Shown piece after piece: positions 60,901 through 64,000 of a DNA stretch of 64,000 bases. Under the pieces are notes generated by a model. That model was not told where the DNA came from, ran no database searches, and saw only the letters and a list, made by a program, of their open reading frames with translations. The position numbers were made by a program, and so were the translations under genes. The first letter of the stretch is position 1. The number at the start of each line of letters is the position of its first letter. The DNA comes from Ascoidea rubescens DSM 1968 (lineage: Eukaryota > Ascomycota > Saccharomycetes > Ascoideales > Ascoideaceae). The stretch spans positions 443,369 to 507,368 of the forward strand of contig NW_017962916.1 in assembly GCF_001661345.1 (NCBI RefSeq), given 5' to 3'.

Positions 60901-62539
60901 GGCAAAGTGTTCAATGAATCTAATCAAATATACAAACCTGGCATCAGCTACTCCTCCGCCGCAATTTGATCCACAACCTTAGTAGATCATAAACTGTCAA
61001 TATTGCAGAGAAACTAACGATTTTCACCAACAGCAAAAAACGACATTCGCTTCAGGACATCAACATGACGATGAACAAAAGCGCAAGTAGCCTCTTTTCG
61101 TAGACAACGTAATAATAATATTGGTAGCATCTCCGTTAAAACAAATCATCTTTCTTGAATCACCAACAGCAAAAGCGTCTTAGGATCTTGTTAAAGACCT
61201 AGCATCAGTCTCACTGGCATGTACTGAACGATCATTCCAGATTGAAGTAGTTAGCTAAGCAGCGGCGCTGCCACCGGGTCATCTATACAGATTGAAAGCT
61301 GCTCTTTCAGCGTATAGTGCTCCATTCGGATATACGCAGCTGTCTTGCATTGAGCCGCAGCATCGTGTACATGCAGTGGCTGACAATGAAGTTGAAATGG
61401 CACCATAAAATGAAGAATAGCCATTTTCTAGTGCTCCCCGAATGGGGTGAAATACAGAGCCATTGACTGTGAAATCAGCAATTGCTTCACGGTTGTTAGC
61501 AAACAGATGCGAATCAACAGTCAAGTGTCTTATTCAATTTCCGTCAACAGAAATATGTTGCAAAGCACTAGAGGTCAGCTTGAGCAATGGGCAATTCCGA
61601 AGAGCAATTGCAGTTATTTTATCAATCAATCGCACAACGATTCATCAACTTTGAAAGACCTCCGAACAGCCAAAGCAGCCAAAGGTTCTTCATCACATGA
61701 TATGTCCGCAGCATACCATGATTCAGCAGGCGCTGGCTGTGCATTGAATCACTGAGTGGATAACAGTTATTAATCACGATAGCAGTAGCATGTCAATCGA
61801 ACCGCTTCTGGATATTTAAATATCTTATCATGATCAAAACTAATGGCGGTTTTCAGACCTACCAGCGGGTGTATGACCTCAATCTTTATTGGGCAAAGCC
61901 GCAGAATTTCTATATCAATATGTTGATTGCGTAAAAATTGGAATAACGACATTTCCACATAGAGAAAATCCAAAAGTGAATGAACACAACAAATCGCGGC
62001 AACATCTTCAGCGTATTATATCTTGAAAATAAAGAAATGAGCTGAATCGAAATTGCTGTTGTAAACTGTACTATTCTACATTAGCTAATAGGAATCATCA
62101 ATTAATAGTGACGTGCCACTGATGAAGCGAGCGTTAGCACTAATGATACTAGAGAGGCCTCTCAGGTTAACTTATATTTCCCTGGCATTCTTCTAATGGC
62201 ATTCCACTCATGGCAGTTAAGCAAAGCCAATGACGTCAGTCACTGGCATATTTCAACTGCAATATAATGCAACTATTTGCTCTGTGTGAGTCAGCATGAT
62301 CAGCAAATATAGAATTTTGTTGCCTAATTGATTGAGTCAACACCCCAAATTGAACACCAATAATCTCTAATTCCATGAGCTGAGTGGTGACGCTAGCACC
62401 AAGCATCAGACTTTGCGATTCTTCCCAGCAAACACTGAGAATAGTGCTCATCACCTGGTATAGCAAACCAATGATAATATATCTGAATTGAAAGCATCTC
62501 CGATAGGGAGCGTAGAAATGATTGCCATCACTAATTACA

Positions 62540-62650
62540 AAGAACCGAGTTTGATCACGGAGAGTCACCGGAGCACATGCAAGGCGGACAGCACGGGATC
62601 AAGTGTAGACATCTTGCCACCTCACGACACGCTCGGTCACTCCGATCGTC
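62540..62650 (-). repeat. 5' LTR (inner part) of element G
   Basis: The + strand text GTCACCGGAGCACATGC, then GGGATCAAGTGTAGACATC, is the reverse of the family block GATGTCTACACTTGGTCC ... TGCTCCAGTGAC. It lies just upstream (on the - strand) of gag of G. Confidence 0.6.
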
Positions 62651-62689
62651 GTCTGCAGGCTAACGACATTGTTGGCCTCCATTAACTCA

Positions 62690-62830
62690 ATCGTCTGAGC
62701 TGGGGTTGCTGATTTATGGAGGGCTGTTTTGAGCTTCTTGAATGTCTAAATTTGGTCTCTCGGTGTCGGTCACTGGTCAGCTTTCTTGACAATCTGTGAT
62801 CCATCGCATTCTTTTTAAGGTGACTAGCAA
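62690..62830 (+). repeat. LTR fragment, + orientation
   Basis: Contains TTGAATGTCTAAATTTGGTC, then TCTCGGTGTCGGTCACTGG and TGTGATCC, the inner LTR block in forward orientation. It is wedged between two - oriented copies, so it is probably a separate insertion or the outcome of recombination. Confidence 0.55.
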
Positions 62831-62939
62831 TTTTTTTCCCCTTCTTTTTTCATAGATAGACTTTGCTTTTATTACATCTTCATGGATTTTCCGCAACATC
62901 GATTCGCTATATGATCGCATCGGTAGCAGAGATCCCCAG

Positions 62940-63050
62940 CTTTTTATTGGAGAACTGGGATAGATCACCGAGCGTCACTGGAGCAAAGCCGTGACATATA
63001 CTGAGGGACCAAATGTAGACGTCCGGGAGGCTCACATCAGCTACATGATG
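62940..63050 (-). repeat. LTR fragment, - orientation
   Basis: The + strand text GATCACCGAGCGTCACTGGA, then ACTGAGGGACCAAATGTAGA and CGGGAGGCTCACA, is the reverse of the family LTR block. It is the third LTR piece within 500 bases and marks either another solo LTR or the left edge of a further element. Confidence 0.6.
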
Positions 63051-63189
63051 AAGCATTTTCATGCAATTACTAGCTGAAAACTATTAGGTGATTTTTTGAA
63101 AAAGGTGTTGGGGCGATATTAGCTGATTTTTTCAAGACATCTCCGAGCTGATTTCTTTTCAGCTTCTCTGTTGATCAAGGTTTAATCTT

Positions 63190-63516
63190 TTGTTGGGTGT
63201 AATCTTCAGTTTTAATACATCATGTAGTGTAGTGAGCTTCTGCTGCAGCTCTCTGCAGCTTGGATCAATCAGGAAGGGAAGTCATGCAAGTAAGATTTTT
63301 GACCATGGAACTGGTAGAGAACAACCCTGTATCTTATTAAATAAACTTCTTCTACTTTCTTTTTTAAAGGGTGATATAAGTATTAAATGTCATATATCTC
63401 ATGGGTTTGTTTGTTCACCATATCATCATTCAGTGTTTTTGGTTCAATTGTGGTACTTTACAGAAACAAGTACTTCCATGGATTTCATTGAATTGCTCGG
63501 ATCATTTTGTATTTAG
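63190..63516 (+). other. Open stretch, possibly a pre-integrase piece of another copia relic
   Basis: The + strand is open for 108 codons. S-K-I-F-D-H-G-T-G-R-E-Q-P-C-I-L-L loosely resembles the copia pre-integrase text K-I-x-D-x-x-T-G-K ... G-L-Y-x-L. The rest (F-V-C-S-P-Y-H-H-S-V-F-L-V) is not recognised. Another origin is possible. Confidence 0.3.
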
Positions 63517-64000
63517 CCTGATTATTGGTTGTCAATTCATATCAATGCTGGAGTCATTTAAATTGCCTTAGCTTATCAACCTCGTTTGCATTAATTCTAC
63601 CAGCTGCAATTACTAATGTTGACAATAGGTACAATTGAACTATTTTCTAACATCCATAACAATAATATTGATAACTTAATTACTACTGTGTCCAATGTTA
63701 TATCTTGCAGCCTCATATCAAGCTCTGGGCAGTGTTGATTCGGATGTCAAAGTTAATCCAGCCATATAAATATAATGAAAAAGGATACTTGGTAGAAAAC
63801 GATCAGTTTATGAAGAAAAAAGTTGGATGTAAAATTGCTAACTAATTTTTCACCATCAGCACTAGCACTTCCTTATCTTGCCATTTTTAGCTCCAATTTG
63901 GGTGTTTCTGTCAAAGGTTTGACCAAAGAAAGTTGCATGATAGTTTCGAAATCCTGGGCTCACCCCAAATCAATTGAAAGTGATTTTTCAATGGTAGATG
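63517..64000. other. No recognised feature
   Basis: AT-rich window end without open frames of note. May continue the preceding relic. Confidence 0.3.

Larger units (their letters stand above)
57610..62650 (-). mobile_element. Ty1/copia element G with LTRs at both ends, broken
   Basis: A - strand element of about 5 kb, tail-to-tail with B. Its 5' LTR is at 62,540-62,650 and gag at 62,236-62,400 (L-E-I-I-G-V-Q-F-G-V-L-T-Q, matching the Gag start of A, B and D). A segment at 60,930-61,110 is shared with D and E, and the linker at 60,112-60,294 is shared with E. RT at 59,480-59,640 reads D-D-E-V-D-M-K-Q-P-I-G-L, like D-E-x-Y-M-K-Q-P-x-G-F. RNase H at 58,706-58,930 reads G-S-Y-I-F-F-I-V-Q, then C-E-T-E-Y-I-S-R-S-K-A-V-N, a very clear copia RNase H end (G-G-Y-x-F-x-x-x-x, E-A-E-Y-I-S-L-S-x-A). 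The 3' LTR is at 57,610-58,200. Many breaks. Confidence 0.75.

Noticed and set aside
62540-63050. A SINE or MITE family (short GC-rich repeat with GGACCAAGTGTAGACAT core)
   Set aside because: The block first looked like an independent short repeat, but in reverse it matches the inner LTR at 52,870-52,950 and 48,985-49,060. The copies are LTR pieces.
1-64000. CRISPR arrays, bacterial operons, rRNA genes
   Set aside because: No regularly spaced direct repeats, no ribosome-binding-site-led long ORFs and no conserved rRNA cores were seen. The window is eukaryotic repeat DNA.

Overview
This 64-kb window is AT-rich eukaryotic DNA made almost entirely of decayed LTR retrotransposons of the Ty1/copia superfamily. 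I found no intact gene, no rRNA gene, no CRISPR array and no convincing host exon. The longest uninterrupted reading frames are about 120-155 codons, and every one I could identify is a piece of copia gag, integrase, integrase-RT linker, reverse transcriptase (RT) or RNase H. Linear order and strand bias are uninformative for a prokaryote. Dense nested copia relics, low GC and gene absence fit a repeat-rich eukaryote. A large-genome fungus such as a rust is one possibility, but the sequence does not settle it.

Layout. 0-9 kb: a + strand relic (integrase/RT, 1.3-2.9 kb) faces a - strand relic (RNase H to integrase, 3.2-6.4 kb). 9.8-17.8 kb: three + strand relics (RT/RNase H at 9.8-10.7, integrase/linker at 10.9-11.9, and a fuller GC-richer copy at 13.5-17.1). 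18.2-23.4 kb: an older - strand piece, then a - strand element with LTRs at both ends. 23.4-29.3 kb: very AT-rich, with small older + strand pieces (RNase H tail at 25.3, integrase piece at 27.4) and a possible - strand RNase H piece at 28.5. 29.3-34.3 kb: a - strand element with both LTRs. 34.3-39.4 kb: AT-rich, with an RT piece at 36.6-37.4. 39.4-44.6 kb: a - strand element with both LTRs. 44.6-57.6 kb: three + strand bodies (called L, A, B) in tandem, separated by single LTRs. 57.6-62.65 kb: a - strand element (G) whose 3' LTR lies tail-to-tail against the 3' LTR of B. 62.5-63.05 kb: a cluster of three LTR pieces in alternating orientation.

The well-preserved set (C, D, E, A, B, G) shares one family: a recognisable Gag start (F-x-F-W-A-S-V-x-N-L pattern and variants), a D-x-G-A-S protease region, copia integrase, a long Ala/Ser/Asp-rich linker, RT, and an RNase H with S-D-x-D-W-A-like and E-A-E-Y-like motifs. 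Its LTR is about 500-630 bp with a CCATAAAAGG-like TATA element. The LTR also carries, in antisense, a tRNA-Leu/Ser-like segment with pol III box A and box B look-alikes, seen in three separate LTRs and more weakly in a fourth. An older, more AT-rich layer shows a different RNase H tail (T-K-H-I-E-I-like). All elements look old: LTR copies are only about 65-75 percent alike by eye, and each body is broken many times. All identifications were made by reading translations by eye, so boundaries are approximate.
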